The position numbers were made by a program, and so were the translations under genes. Below are positions 34,273 to 41,574 of a stretch of DNA of 64,000 nt, piece after piece. This stretch comes from an uncultured Clostridia bacterium (GTDB lineage Bacteria; Bacillota; Clostridia; Peptostreptococcales; Anaerovoracaceae). Under the pieces are notes generated by a model. The model made no database searches. It saw only the letters and a list, made by a program, of their open reading frames with translations, and was not told the DNA's origin. Numbering within the stretch: position 1 is the stretch's first letter; every line of letters starts with the position of its first letter. Where the stretch lies: positions 77,831 through 141,830 of the forward strand of contig CAKQQT010000004.1 of assembly GCA_934271235.1 (NCBI GenBank), read 5' to 3'.

Positions 34273-34388
34273 CACCCCCGCCCGGCAGTGCTTCCTGCCC
34301 TTCGGCGAGGCGCTGCCGCAAATGTAAGCGACTGATTGCAGATTCCCCGCATCTTAAGAAATCAATGCACAGAAAAAGGAGATACACA

Positions 34389-34862
34389 ATGTTTACTTAC
34401 CGTTTATGCTGCGAAAGCGACAAGGATTGTTGGATCACTTTAAATCGTATGTTTATGGCAGAAGAGATCCAAGATACTGATCTGTGGAACGATACGAACA
34501 ATGCGAGCGACGATCAATTTGCAAACACTTTTTTTGAGGCTTTACAGGAAAAAGCATTGATCAGCCTCATCATTTTTGAAGAAGACCACGCACCGGTCGG
34601 TTTCGCAAATCTCATGACTGTCTACAGTGTCTGGACACACGGGAAAGCCCTGATTCTGGATGATTTGTATTTGATCCCGGAAGTGCGCGGAAAAGGGTAC
34701 GGAAAGCGTGCAATGGGATTCATAGAACAATTTACGGTTCAACGTGGCTGTAAACGTCTGCAGTTTCAATCGGAAGAAACAAATCCAAATGCAATGAAAT
34801 TCTATACTGCCCTCGGATACCGCCCCGCAAATATGAAATTTTACGTTAAATACTTCTTTTAA
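34389..34862 (+). CDS. GNAT family acetyltransferase
   Basis: 157 residues from ATG 34389 (AAGGAG upstream). Acetyl-CoA-binding motif A is clear as LDDLYLIPEVRGKGYGKRAMGFIE, and motif B ends in NAMKFYTALGYRPANM. It acetylates an unknown small molecule or protein. Codon use is more A/T-rich than in the neighbours, and a degraded nuclease fragment follows, so this small segment may have been acquired by transfer. Confidence 0.88.
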   Translation: MFTYRLCCESDKDCWITLNRMFMAEEIQDTDLWNDTNNASDDQFANTFFEALQEKALISLIIFEEDHAPVGFANLMTVYSVWTHGKALILDDLYLIPEVRGKGYGKRAMGFIEQFTVQRGCKRLQFQSEETNPNAMKFYTALGYRPANMKFYVKYFF

Positions 34863-34907
34863 CATAAAAAAGGTGAGCCTGTGTTTTTTCCGTTCCTGAG
34901 ACGCTGA

Positions 34908-35036
34908 AAAGAACTTGCCGAGGGCGCAGCGCAGAAACAACGCGAGATTGCCAAAGCGATGCTGCTGGAGGGCATTGAGAAATCTGTGATCGCAAAAGTG
35001 ACCAGCCTGTCGGCAGAAGAAATTGAAACGCTGTAA
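34908..35036 (+). pseudogene. Relic of an Rpn/PD-(D/E)XK nuclease-type transposase
   Basis: The frame from 34908 to the TAA at 35036 encodes about 42 residues ending QREIAKAMLLEGIEKSVIAK and then VTSLSAEEIETL. This matches the characteristic C-terminal tail of Rpn-type, PD-(D/E)XK transposase-like nucleases. An in-frame TGA at 34905 and absence of the nuclease domain show it is a remnant. It lies between the acetyltransferase gene and a terminator. Confidence 0.7.
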
Positions 35037-35071
35037 TTCATAGGCGCTCTGCATCAAAATAATATTCTTGG

Positions 35072-35122
35072 AGCTGCCGCACAGTTGATGAATTATAAAT
35101 CAACTGAAGCGGCAGCTTTTTT
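35072..35122 (+). terminator. Intrinsic terminator after the GNAT gene and relic
   Basis: AGCTGCCGC pairs with GCGGCAGCT, with an inner AGTTGAT/ATCAACT stem, followed by TTTTTT. Confidence 0.9.
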
Positions 35123-35148
35123 CGATTCATACTCGAAAGTTAAGAATC

Positions 35149-36030
35149 TTACCTTTCTCGTCTTCCCCGATGCGCCGTGAGCAGCGAAACACACAGGTTC
35201 AGTGCCGCAGTCAAAAGCAGCAAGACCAGCGCCGTCTGATAGGCGCTCTCTAAGGACTGCCCCTCGACCAGCATCGCATATAGATGCACCGCCAAGGTCT
35301 CTGCGGAAGAAAATATCCCATCCACAGTCTCGGCTCCGGTCCCGGCCGCAAACAGCAGCGCCGCGGACTCTCCGGTGATCCGTCCGACTGCCAGCAGGAT
35401 CCCTGCCAGCATACCGGGAAGCGCCGCCGGCAGCAGTACGTACCGAACAGTCCGACCTTTCCCCGCCCCTAAACCGAAGCTTGCCTCGCGCTGCTCCGCA
35501 GGGACCGTCCGCAGCGCCTCCTGTGTGGTACGGATGATCAGGGGCAGCACCATCAAGATCAGCGTGCAAACCCCGGCGAGGAACGAATAGCCCCAGCCCA
35601 GCCGCAGCACAAACAGTAAAAAACCAAAGAGTCCGAACAAAATGGACGGAACCCCTGCCAATGTTTCGGCCGCAAGGCTCACTGCTTTCGCAAAGCGGCT
35701 GCCGCGTCTTGCGTACTCCGAAAGAAAAATCGCTGCTCCGGCTCCGATCGGCACCGCCGGCAAAAGGACCGCGGCGATCATAAAGAGGGTATTCCAAAGC
35801 GCAGGCAGCCATGACGCATGCAGTCCACTTGTCGGTTCCGCCTGGCCGCTCGCGGGACTGCCAAGATTGCCGGAGCCACCAAGTAAACCACTGAACATGT
35901 TTGCCGCCCCAAGGGTCGGACAGCCGTGCCAAACGATAAAGCTGATCACCGCCAGCGCGATCACGCCGCACAACAACGCACTGCCGACCGTCACTGCGCG
36001 CAGCAGTGACGAGATCCATTTTTGCCGCAT
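35149..36030 (-). CDS. pstA: Phosphate-type ABC permease PstA
   Basis: 293 residues from ATG 36030. About six membrane segments with the EAA-loop region QREASFGLGAGKGRTVRYVLLPAALPGMLAG, and GVPSILFGLFGF typical of PstA. It should form the transmembrane channel with PstC. No pstB or phoU follows; the operon ends here and a convergent terminator lies beyond. An insert near residues 50-70 (GSGNLGSPASGQ) is not usual. Confidence 0.88.
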   Translation of the reverse strand: MRQKWISSLLRAVTVGSALLCGVIALAVISFIVWHGCPTLGAANMFSGLLGGSGNLGSPASGQAEPTSGLHASWLPALWNTLFMIAAVLLPAVPIGAGAAIFLSEYARRGSRFAKAVSLAAETLAGVPSILFGLFGFLLFVLRLGWGYSFLAGVCTLILMVLPLIIRTTQEALRTVPAEQREASFGLGAGKGRTVRYVLLPAALPGMLAGILLAVGRITGESAALLFAAGTGAETVDGIFSSAETLAVHLYAMLVEGQSLESAYQTALVLLLLTAALNLCVSLLTAHRGRRER

Positions 36031-36031
36031 C

Positions 36032-36940
36032 CTACCGTTTTCCTTTCCTTGACAGATCCACACCGATTCTCCGTCCGCGCGGCTTTTCGCGATCCTGACA
36101 GTTGTTCAGCAGCGAGACTGCCAGATCCATCAGCAAGATCCACACAAAAAGCACGGCGCCTGCGGTGATCAGAGCGTCACGATGTTTTCCCTCCGCGGCA
36201 TACCCCATTTCCAGAACGATCAGTCCCGTCAAAGTTCTTACGCCTGAGGTGAGGGACTGCGGCATCCAAACCTGATTGCCTGCTACCATGACGACCGCCA
36301 TGGTCTCTCCGACGGCTCGCCCGATGCCTAACATGACTGCGGTCAGCATCCCGGATGCCGCGCCCGGCAGCAGGGCGAAAAAAACGCTCTGCTCTCTGCT
36401 CGCGCCCAGCGCCCGCGCGCCCTCATAATAGCTTTCCGGTACGGTACGGATCGCTGCTTCCGCCACACTGATGACGGTCGGCAAGATCATGATCGCCAGC
36501 ATCACGGCAGCGCTGAGTATGCCTTTGCCGCTGCCGCCGCAAGCGTTCTGCACCAGCGGTACGATGAAGCAAAGCCCGAACAGTCCGTAGACCACAGAGG
36601 GAATGCCGGCCATTGTTTCCACCAGCGGCCGGACGATCCGATATAGGCGCTCCGGACAGAACCGCGCCAGGAACACCGCGCACAAAAGCCCCGGCGGCAC
36701 GCCCAAAAGCACGGCGCCGCCGGTCACATAGGCGCTCCCCGCAAGCATCGGTAAAATACCAAAGATTTCTTCTGTCGGTCTCCAGTATCTGCCGCAAAAA
36801 AAAGAAGCGGTTCCCTCTTCACGCAAAAACGGCACTGCAGCCTCCAGTAAAAAGAAGCAGATCGCGATCACAGCTGTCAGCGATACGGCCGCCGCAAAAA
36901 AACACACCATGCTCAGCGCGTACTCTCGATATTTTCCCAT
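36032..36940 (-). CDS. pstC: Phosphate-type ABC permease PstC
   Basis: 302 residues with about six membrane segments. GIPSVVYGLFGLCFIVPLV and the EAA loop ESYYEGARALGASREQSVFFALLPGAASGM mark it as PstC. Its start overlaps the pstS stop by 28 bp, and the pstA start is just downstream, so the three are one transcript. It forms half of the permease channel. An ATPase must be supplied from elsewhere in the genome. Confidence 0.9.
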   Translation of the reverse strand: MGKYREYALSMVCFFAAAVSLTAVIAICFFLLEAAVPFLREEGTASFFCGRYWRPTEEIFGILPMLAGSAYVTGGAVLLGVPPGLLCAVFLARFCPERLYRIVRPLVETMAGIPSVVYGLFGLCFIVPLVQNACGGSGKGILSAAVMLAIMILPTVISVAEAAIRTVPESYYEGARALGASREQSVFFALLPGAASGMLTAVMLGIGRAVGETMAVVMVAGNQVWMPQSLTSGVRTLTGLIVLEMGYAAEGKHRDALITAGAVLFVWILLMDLAVSLLNNCQDREKPRGRRIGVDLSRKGKR

Positions 36941-38127
36941 CGTTCGATCTCTCCGATATAAACGCGCCGCAAGGTTTCGGTTTGGAGATCACGGATCGGA
37001 TTTTGCCGGTTCACGATGACCGCGATCCCATCTGCCGCAATACATTCCATGCGCGCCCCTGCCGCCAGCTCTGTCTCCGTCAGCGCGCGTGAAGACATCC
37101 CGATCTGACAGGCTCCGGCAAGTACCGCCGTGATCCCCGCTGCCGATCCCGTCTGCTGGATCTCCACAGTCACCTGCGGATGCAGCGTTTGAAAGGCTTC
37201 ACCCAAGGTCTGCATGAGCGGCGCCATCGCGGTTGACCCGGCCAGCACCAAGCGAACCGTTTTACCGGCAGCATTACCGCGTTCCTGCGCTGCCGCCGCA
37301 GCCTCCGTATCCTGCCGCTCTCGCGTCGAACGACCTGCGTGATACTCCGCCGCAGGCACGCTCTGCAATCGCTCGCCGGTGCTTTGCAGTGCCGCTTTCA
37401 TCGGCACATAGCCCTCCTGCGCGATGATCGCCTGCCCGCGCAGACTGCCGGCAAAGGTCACAAACTCCCGCGCGGCTCGCTCTGTGTCCTGCGGCTCGCC
37501 GCCTTTCGGCCGACCCGCGCATGCAGCCCCTGTATCGCCGGACCGCGGCGGCTCCGATCCTTTCACCACCAGATAAAACTCCTGCCGCAGCGGGTAACTG
37601 CCGTCCCGCACTGCCGCGGAAGACGGCAGCGCCCCGTTCACCCGGACCGTTCTGACACGATCCCGCGGCGTCATCGCAGAAACATAACCGATGGCGCCGC
37701 GATTTTGCTCTACGCTCATCAGCACGACCGCCGTACTCTGCGTCACCTCCGCAGCTGCCGTTGTTCGGTCATGTCCGCCGCGCCGGATCCCCAGCTGCGA
37801 CACAAATGCCGCACGTGTGCCGGAACCATCTTCCCGCGCGATCACCGTGATCGCATTTGCACCGTTGCTATGGGATCGGCTCCGATAACTTCCGATTCCA
37901 AGGGTCTTGCCGAAAAACCCATCATTTCCCGCACTGCCGCAAAACCAAAGCGCGCACAGGCTGCCGGCCAGCAGCAGACAGCCTAATTTCTTCTTTCTTT
38001 TCCATCTCCACATATTACAGCAAATGCACGCCCGCGCGAAATTAGACCATAAGATCACGCCCCTTTTTGTCCCTATTTCTCCGCCTCTCTGTTTTGCCGC
38101 TGCACAGCGATCCGATGAGCTCAACAT
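36913..38127 (-). CDS. pstS: PstS-like phosphate-binding protein with swapped half-domains
   Basis: 404 residues from ATG 38127 (GAGAGGGGG upstream); a start at 38013 would put the signal peptide (WKRKKKLGCLLLAGSLCALWF) at the N-terminus but has no binding site. The order is unusual: first the half that is normally C-terminal (VIAREDGSGTRAAF, TQSTAVVLM, GAIGYVSA, IAQEGYVPM), then a 30-residue Ala/Glu linker, then the half that is normally N-terminal (VLAGSTAMAPLMQTLGEAF, GSAAGITAVLAGACQIGMSSR, DGIAVIVNRQNP). It ends at YIGEIERWENI, where the usual protein would continue into the other half. This looks like a circular permutation. Phosphate as ligand is likely but not certain. Confidence 0.8.
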   Translation of the reverse strand: MLSSSDRCAAAKQRGGEIGTKRGVILWSNFARACICCNMWRWKRKKKLGCLLLAGSLCALWFCGSAGNDGFFGKTLGIGSYRSRSHSNGANAITVIAREDGSGTRAAFVSQLGIRRGGHDRTTAAAEVTQSTAVVLMSVEQNRGAIGYVSAMTPRDRVRTVRVNGALPSSAAVRDGSYPLRQEFYLVVKGSEPPRSGDTGAACAGRPKGGEPQDTERAAREFVTFAGSLRGQAIIAQEGYVPMKAALQSTGERLQSVPAAEYHAGRSTRERQDTEAAAAAQERGNAAGKTVRLVLAGSTAMAPLMQTLGEAFQTLHPQVTVEIQQTGSAAGITAVLAGACQIGMSSRALTETELAAGARMECIAADGIAVIVNRQNPIRDLQTETLRRVYIGEIERWENIESTR

Positions 38128-38180
38128 AAAAATCCCCCTCTCGCAGATCTTGGTGATCACCTTGTCTGCTTAAGGGGGAT
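38128..38180 (-). terminator. Terminator of the TetM-like gene overlapping the pstS binding site
   Basis: Minus strand ATCCCCCT (38180-38173) pairs with AGGGGGAT (38139-38132), with an inner GCAGA/TCTGC stem and a GGTGATCACC palindrome, then TTTTT and ATG. The 3' arm contains the strong binding site used if pstS starts at 38127. Confidence 0.75.
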
Positions 38181-38207
38181 CCTGTCAACGTTCCGATGCG
38201 TGTTTTC

Positions 38208-41087
38208 TTAAAAGATATCCTGAAAAGGCAGGTTCCGTTCTTTACGCTGCGCCGCCAGCTTTGCGCGGATCTCTTCCGAAGCTCCTGTGACTTCCGCGTA
38301 GAATTCCCGTGCCGAAAACCTTGCAGCCCCGTCGCCGAGCGCCGCCATCTGTACCGGCTGATCCGACGTCACGACCCAGAGCTCCCGCTTTTTGCCCTGC
38401 TCGTATATCACCTTTTCAATGTAACGGTCCGCGGTCTCCGCTTCGCGTGTGTACACGACCCGAAAACTGCCGGCATCCGCGCTCAGTTTTTCGTAATCAT
38501 GCCGTGTACCCGGGTTGCCGGCCAGCTTGTAGCCGTCAAATACCACCAGCATGTCCACTTTTTTGTAGCCTTGGTAATTGAGCAGCACATCCAACAGCGC
38601 CTCGCGCGCGCTGTCGAGATTGACCTTTGCCAGCGCCGCAAACTCCTCCCACGCGAACACGACATTGTACCCGTCGATCACAAACAGCGGCCGTAAAGCA
38701 GCGCTGTTTTTTTCTTTTCCTCCGGATGAACTGCCGCCTGTTTTTTTCCATTTCGGCTGAGGGAAATCTTCTCCGCTCGGCGGTCTGCGTGTGCCTCTGC
38801 TCTGACTCTCCCGATACAGGGCTTCATCCCGCTTGCTCCTGCCGTAAGTCTTGAGGAAGATCGCTTCCAGCTCTTTTGCGGAAGCTGCGGTGCCGCCTTG
38901 CGCGCCGCTGCGGCCGCTTCCGTTCTGCCCGTCCTGTGTGCCGCCTTGCGCGCCGCTGCGGCCGCTTCCGTTCTGCCCGTCCTGTGCGCCGCCTTGCCGC
39001 AATGCCCTGTCTGCGGCAGGTTTCGCTCCGTTTTGCGTTTCATCGTCAAATTGCGATCCTTCGTTTTCCCCAAAGAACCGCCGCTGCGCGTCGGCCAGCA
39101 GCGCGCGGCCGTCCAAATGCGCTGCCTCATCCACTTCATCCCAGTTCACATAGACCGCGGCTCCGTGACTGCAAAAGACCGAACCGGTCGGATTTTCCAG
39201 ATCCTGCTCCGCGAAATATCCTGCTGCAGCCACAACCTCATCCTGGTCATGACAAGGCTGATAGCCGGCCGGCATGGAGGCCATACTGCCCTTGCCCCTT
39301 GTATAAGAAACCACGTCTTTCGGATAATCCTTCAGGCTCGCCACCGGTCCCTGACCCGTGATCACCGTTGTCTCGCCATCGTTTTCACTGATCGCGGCCT
39401 GCGCGCCGAAACGATCCAGATCCGACAACGCCCTGCCGGTGCAATCCGTCGGAACCTCCAGCCGGAAACGCACGACGGGTTCCAGCAGCATGCTTTTTGC
39501 CTTACGCAGACCTTGTCGTACAGCCCGATAAGTCGCCTGACGGAAGTCTCCGCCCTCGGTATGTTTCAAATGTGCCTTGCCGGCTGCGATCGAAATACGC
39601 ATATCTGTGATCTCCGCGCCGATCAGCACGCCGCGATGCGGCTTTTCCGCAAGATGCGTCAAGATCAAGCGCTGCCAGTTGCGATCCAGTACATCCTCGC
39701 TGACCAGCGAGTCAAAGACCAGACCGCTGCCCCGCGGCAGCGGTTCCATCAGCAGCTGTACTTCCGCGTAGTGGCGCAGCGGCTCATAATGGCCGATCCC
39801 CAGTACCGGCTCCGTGATCGTTTCTTTATATAAGATCGTTCCGCTGTCAAACCCGACCTCCATCGCAAAACGCCGCGCGATCAATTCGCGGAGGATCTCC
39901 AGTTCCAGTTCGCCCATGACCTGCACATGGATCTGTCCGCTCTCGCCATCCTGCATCAGGTGCAGACTCGGTTCTTCCTCCTCCAGCTCCCGCAATTTGC
40001 GGATCGCCTGCACCGGATCCACACCCTCCGGCAAAAGCAGCCGGTAGGTCAGCGTCGGCGCGAGCAGCGGCGCCGCGCTGCCCTGTTCAAAGCCCAGGCC
40101 CTGCCCCGCATACGTTCCTGCAGGGCCGAGCACCGCGCAGATCTCTCCTGCCTCGACGCTCTGCACCAGTTCAAACTTTTCTCCGTTGTAAAGGCGGAGC
40201 TGCTCCGCTTTTTGACCGTCCGCAAGCTCCATCTTACTTTTCAGCACGCCGCCGGTGACTTTCAGATGTGTCAGCCGATTGCCCTTTTTATCGCGGCTGA
40301 TCTTGTAGACCCGAGCCCCGAACGACGCGCCTGCCGCGCTTTTCGTGCTGCTGCCTGATCCGCTCCGCCCGTTCTCCGTAAACCCGTTCGTATATCGCGC
40401 GAGCAGCTGCAAAAAAACTGTTACGCCCTCGCCCTTCAGCGCCGATCCGAAACAGACCGGAAACAGCTGCCTTGCCGTAACAGCACTGCAGACATCCGCG
40501 TCCGCAAACGGCTGGTCCGCGAGATAAGCCTCCAGCAGGGCTTCGCTGGCACTGCCGATCTCTTCCCGCATGGCAGCATCCGTTAGTTTTCCAAAGTCCG
40601 CGAACACCCCGCTCGCGCCGCCCGCGGACAGCCCGCCGAGCGTTTTGCGGATTTCCGTCAGCAAGGCGTCGCGGTCGGTTTCCGGCCGATCCATCTTGTT
40701 GACGAAGATCCAAGTCGGTACATTATAGGCCGCGAGCAGACGCCACAAGGTCTGGGTATGGCTCTGCACACCGTCCGTGCCGCTGATGACCAGGATCGCG
40801 TAGTCCAGCACCTGCAGTACGCGCTCTGCCTCGCTGCTGAAGTCCCCGTGTCCCGGCGTGTCCAGCAGCGTCACCTGCTTTTCGCCCAAAGCAAAACGCG
40901 CCTCCTTGGCAAATACCGTGATCCCGCGATCGCGTTCGATCTCGTCATGGTCCAAAAAAGCGTTTTTATGATCGACTCTGCCCTGCGTCCGCGTTACGCC
41001 GGTCAGATATAAGATACTCTCCGATAAGGTTGTCTTGCCTGCATCGACATGCGCCAAAATGCCGATCGTCAGTTTTTCGGCTGTCAT
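38208..41087 (-). CDS. TetM-like translational GTPase fused to a NYN (YacP) domain
   Basis: 959 residues. An EF-G/TetM-type GTPase: G1 AHVDAGKTT (12-20), RGITV, DTPGHGD, NKMD, domain II, and domains III-V with LRRY-like EPLRHYAEVQL. Then come an acidic linker with two copies of a 16-residue Gly/Gln/Ser repeat (about 699-734) and a basic Ser/Gly linker. The C-terminus (about 798-940) is a YacP/NYN domain: PLFVIDGYNVVFAW, VVFDGYK, EKVIYEQGKKRELWVVTSD. NYN domains are RNases. Together this suggests a ribosome-associated factor that also cleaves or binds RNA. True tetracycline resistance should not be assumed. Confidence 0.85.
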   Translation of the reverse strand: MTAEKLTIGILAHVDAGKTTLSESILYLTGVTRTQGRVDHKNAFLDHDEIERDRGITVFAKEARFALGEKQVTLLDTPGHGDFSSEAERVLQVLDYAILVISGTDGVQSHTQTLWRLLAAYNVPTWIFVNKMDRPETDRDALLTEIRKTLGGLSAGGASGVFADFGKLTDAAMREEIGSASEALLEAYLADQPFADADVCSAVTARQLFPVCFGSALKGEGVTVFLQLLARYTNGFTENGRSGSGSSTKSAAGASFGARVYKISRDKKGNRLTHLKVTGGVLKSKMELADGQKAEQLRLYNGEKFELVQSVEAGEICAVLGPAGTYAGQGLGFEQGSAAPLLAPTLTYRLLLPEGVDPVQAIRKLRELEEEEPSLHLMQDGESGQIHVQVMGELELEILRELIARRFAMEVGFDSGTILYKETITEPVLGIGHYEPLRHYAEVQLLMEPLPRGSGLVFDSLVSEDVLDRNWQRLILTHLAEKPHRGVLIGAEITDMRISIAAGKAHLKHTEGGDFRQATYRAVRQGLRKAKSMLLEPVVRFRLEVPTDCTGRALSDLDRFGAQAAISENDGETTVITGQGPVASLKDYPKDVVSYTRGKGSMASMPAGYQPCHDQDEVVAAAGYFAEQDLENPTGSVFCSHGAAVYVNWDEVDEAAHLDGRALLADAQRRFFGENEGSQFDDETQNGAKPAADRALRQGGAQDGQNGSGRSGAQGGTQDGQNGSGRSGAQGGTAASAKELEAIFLKTYGRSKRDEALYRESQSRGTRRPPSGEDFPQPKWKKTGGSSSGGKEKNSAALRPLFVIDGYNVVFAWEEFAALAKVNLDSAREALLDVLLNYQGYKKVDMLVVFDGYKLAGNPGTRHDYEKLSADAGSFRVVYTREAETADRYIEKVIYEQGKKRELWVVTSDQPVQMAALGDGAARFSAREFYAEVTGASEEIRAKLAAQRKERNLPFQDIF
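38892..38997. repeat. 48-bp tandem repeat within the TetM-like gene
   Basis: Two complete 48-bp units starting at 38892 and 38940 and a partial third from 38988. They encode the QDGQNGSGRSGAQGGT repeats of the linker between GTPase and NYN domains. Confidence 0.9.
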
Positions 41088-41287
41088 CCTGCTGCCTGTT
41101 CCTTTCCATTTGATTTTCCTATTTATCTTATTCTATCACAGGTGAAAAGGCTTTTCAATCGTTGGTGCGCGGGCGAAAGATGCCAGTATGCAGACAGAAG
41201 TTGCCGGTGTAAGCGGCCGCAGTGTCCGGCAGTCTTTCAAAGCAGTCTTTCAAAAAGGTCGAATTCGATAAAACACGCAAAAAATAA

Positions 41288-41508
41288 ATTACTTATCCAC
41301 CTTTTCGGCCTTGTCCCTCTGAGGCTCTTTGTCGAATTGTTTTAGAATATGTCGAAGTCCGTCGAAGTTTGTCGTCTTGAGCCGCTTCTGTGCTCTGTCC
41401 GTCGGTCATCCGAACACGTCAAGCAGCTCACAGTGCTTTAATCTTCTCATAGTCTTCCTTTTTTTCCAAAAATTTGGGTATCCAAAAGAAAAAAGGTGGA
41501 TAAGTAAT
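41288..41508. repeat. 221-bp element bounded by 18-bp inverted repeats, with 0A-like boxes
   Basis: ATTACTTATCCACCTTTT at 41288-41305 is repeated exactly in reverse complement at 41491-41508. Between them, phased TGTCGAA-like boxes occur. The right arm also forms one half of the mrp terminator. No gene is present in the whole 487-bp gap 41088-41574; apart from this element and the terminator nothing is recognisable. Confidence 0.6.
41330..41376 (+). promoter_or_regulatory. Four phased Spo0A-box-like sites
   Basis: TGTCGAA at 41330 and 41350, CGTCGAA at 41360 and TGTCGTC at 41370. The 20-, 10- and 10-bp spacings put all on one face of the helix. They lie upstream of the TetM-like gene (-). 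Confidence 0.5.
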
Positions 41509-41533
41509 GCGAAAAGCGCTTATTTTATCCACC
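41485..41533 (-). terminator. Intrinsic terminator of the mrp operon
   Basis: Minus strand GGTGGATAA (41533-41525 region) pairs with TTATCCACC (41503-41495) around a GCGC-rich loop, followed by TTTTTTCTTTT. Confidence 0.8.
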
Positions 41534-41574
41534 CTGACCTTTACCTCGGTCACCACTTCGGTCATTTTTCATTA

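Noticed and set aside
38208-41087. Tetracycline resistance gene tet(M)-like
   Set aside because: The fusion to a NYN domain, chromosomal setting and lack of a mobile context suggest a housekeeping or stress factor; resistance cannot be claimed.
41288-41533. Replication origin, because TTATCCACC resembles the DnaA box TTATCCACA
   Set aside because: Only three one-mismatch copies, two of them forming a terminator stem, and no dnaA, dnaN or A+T-rich unwinding region nearby.
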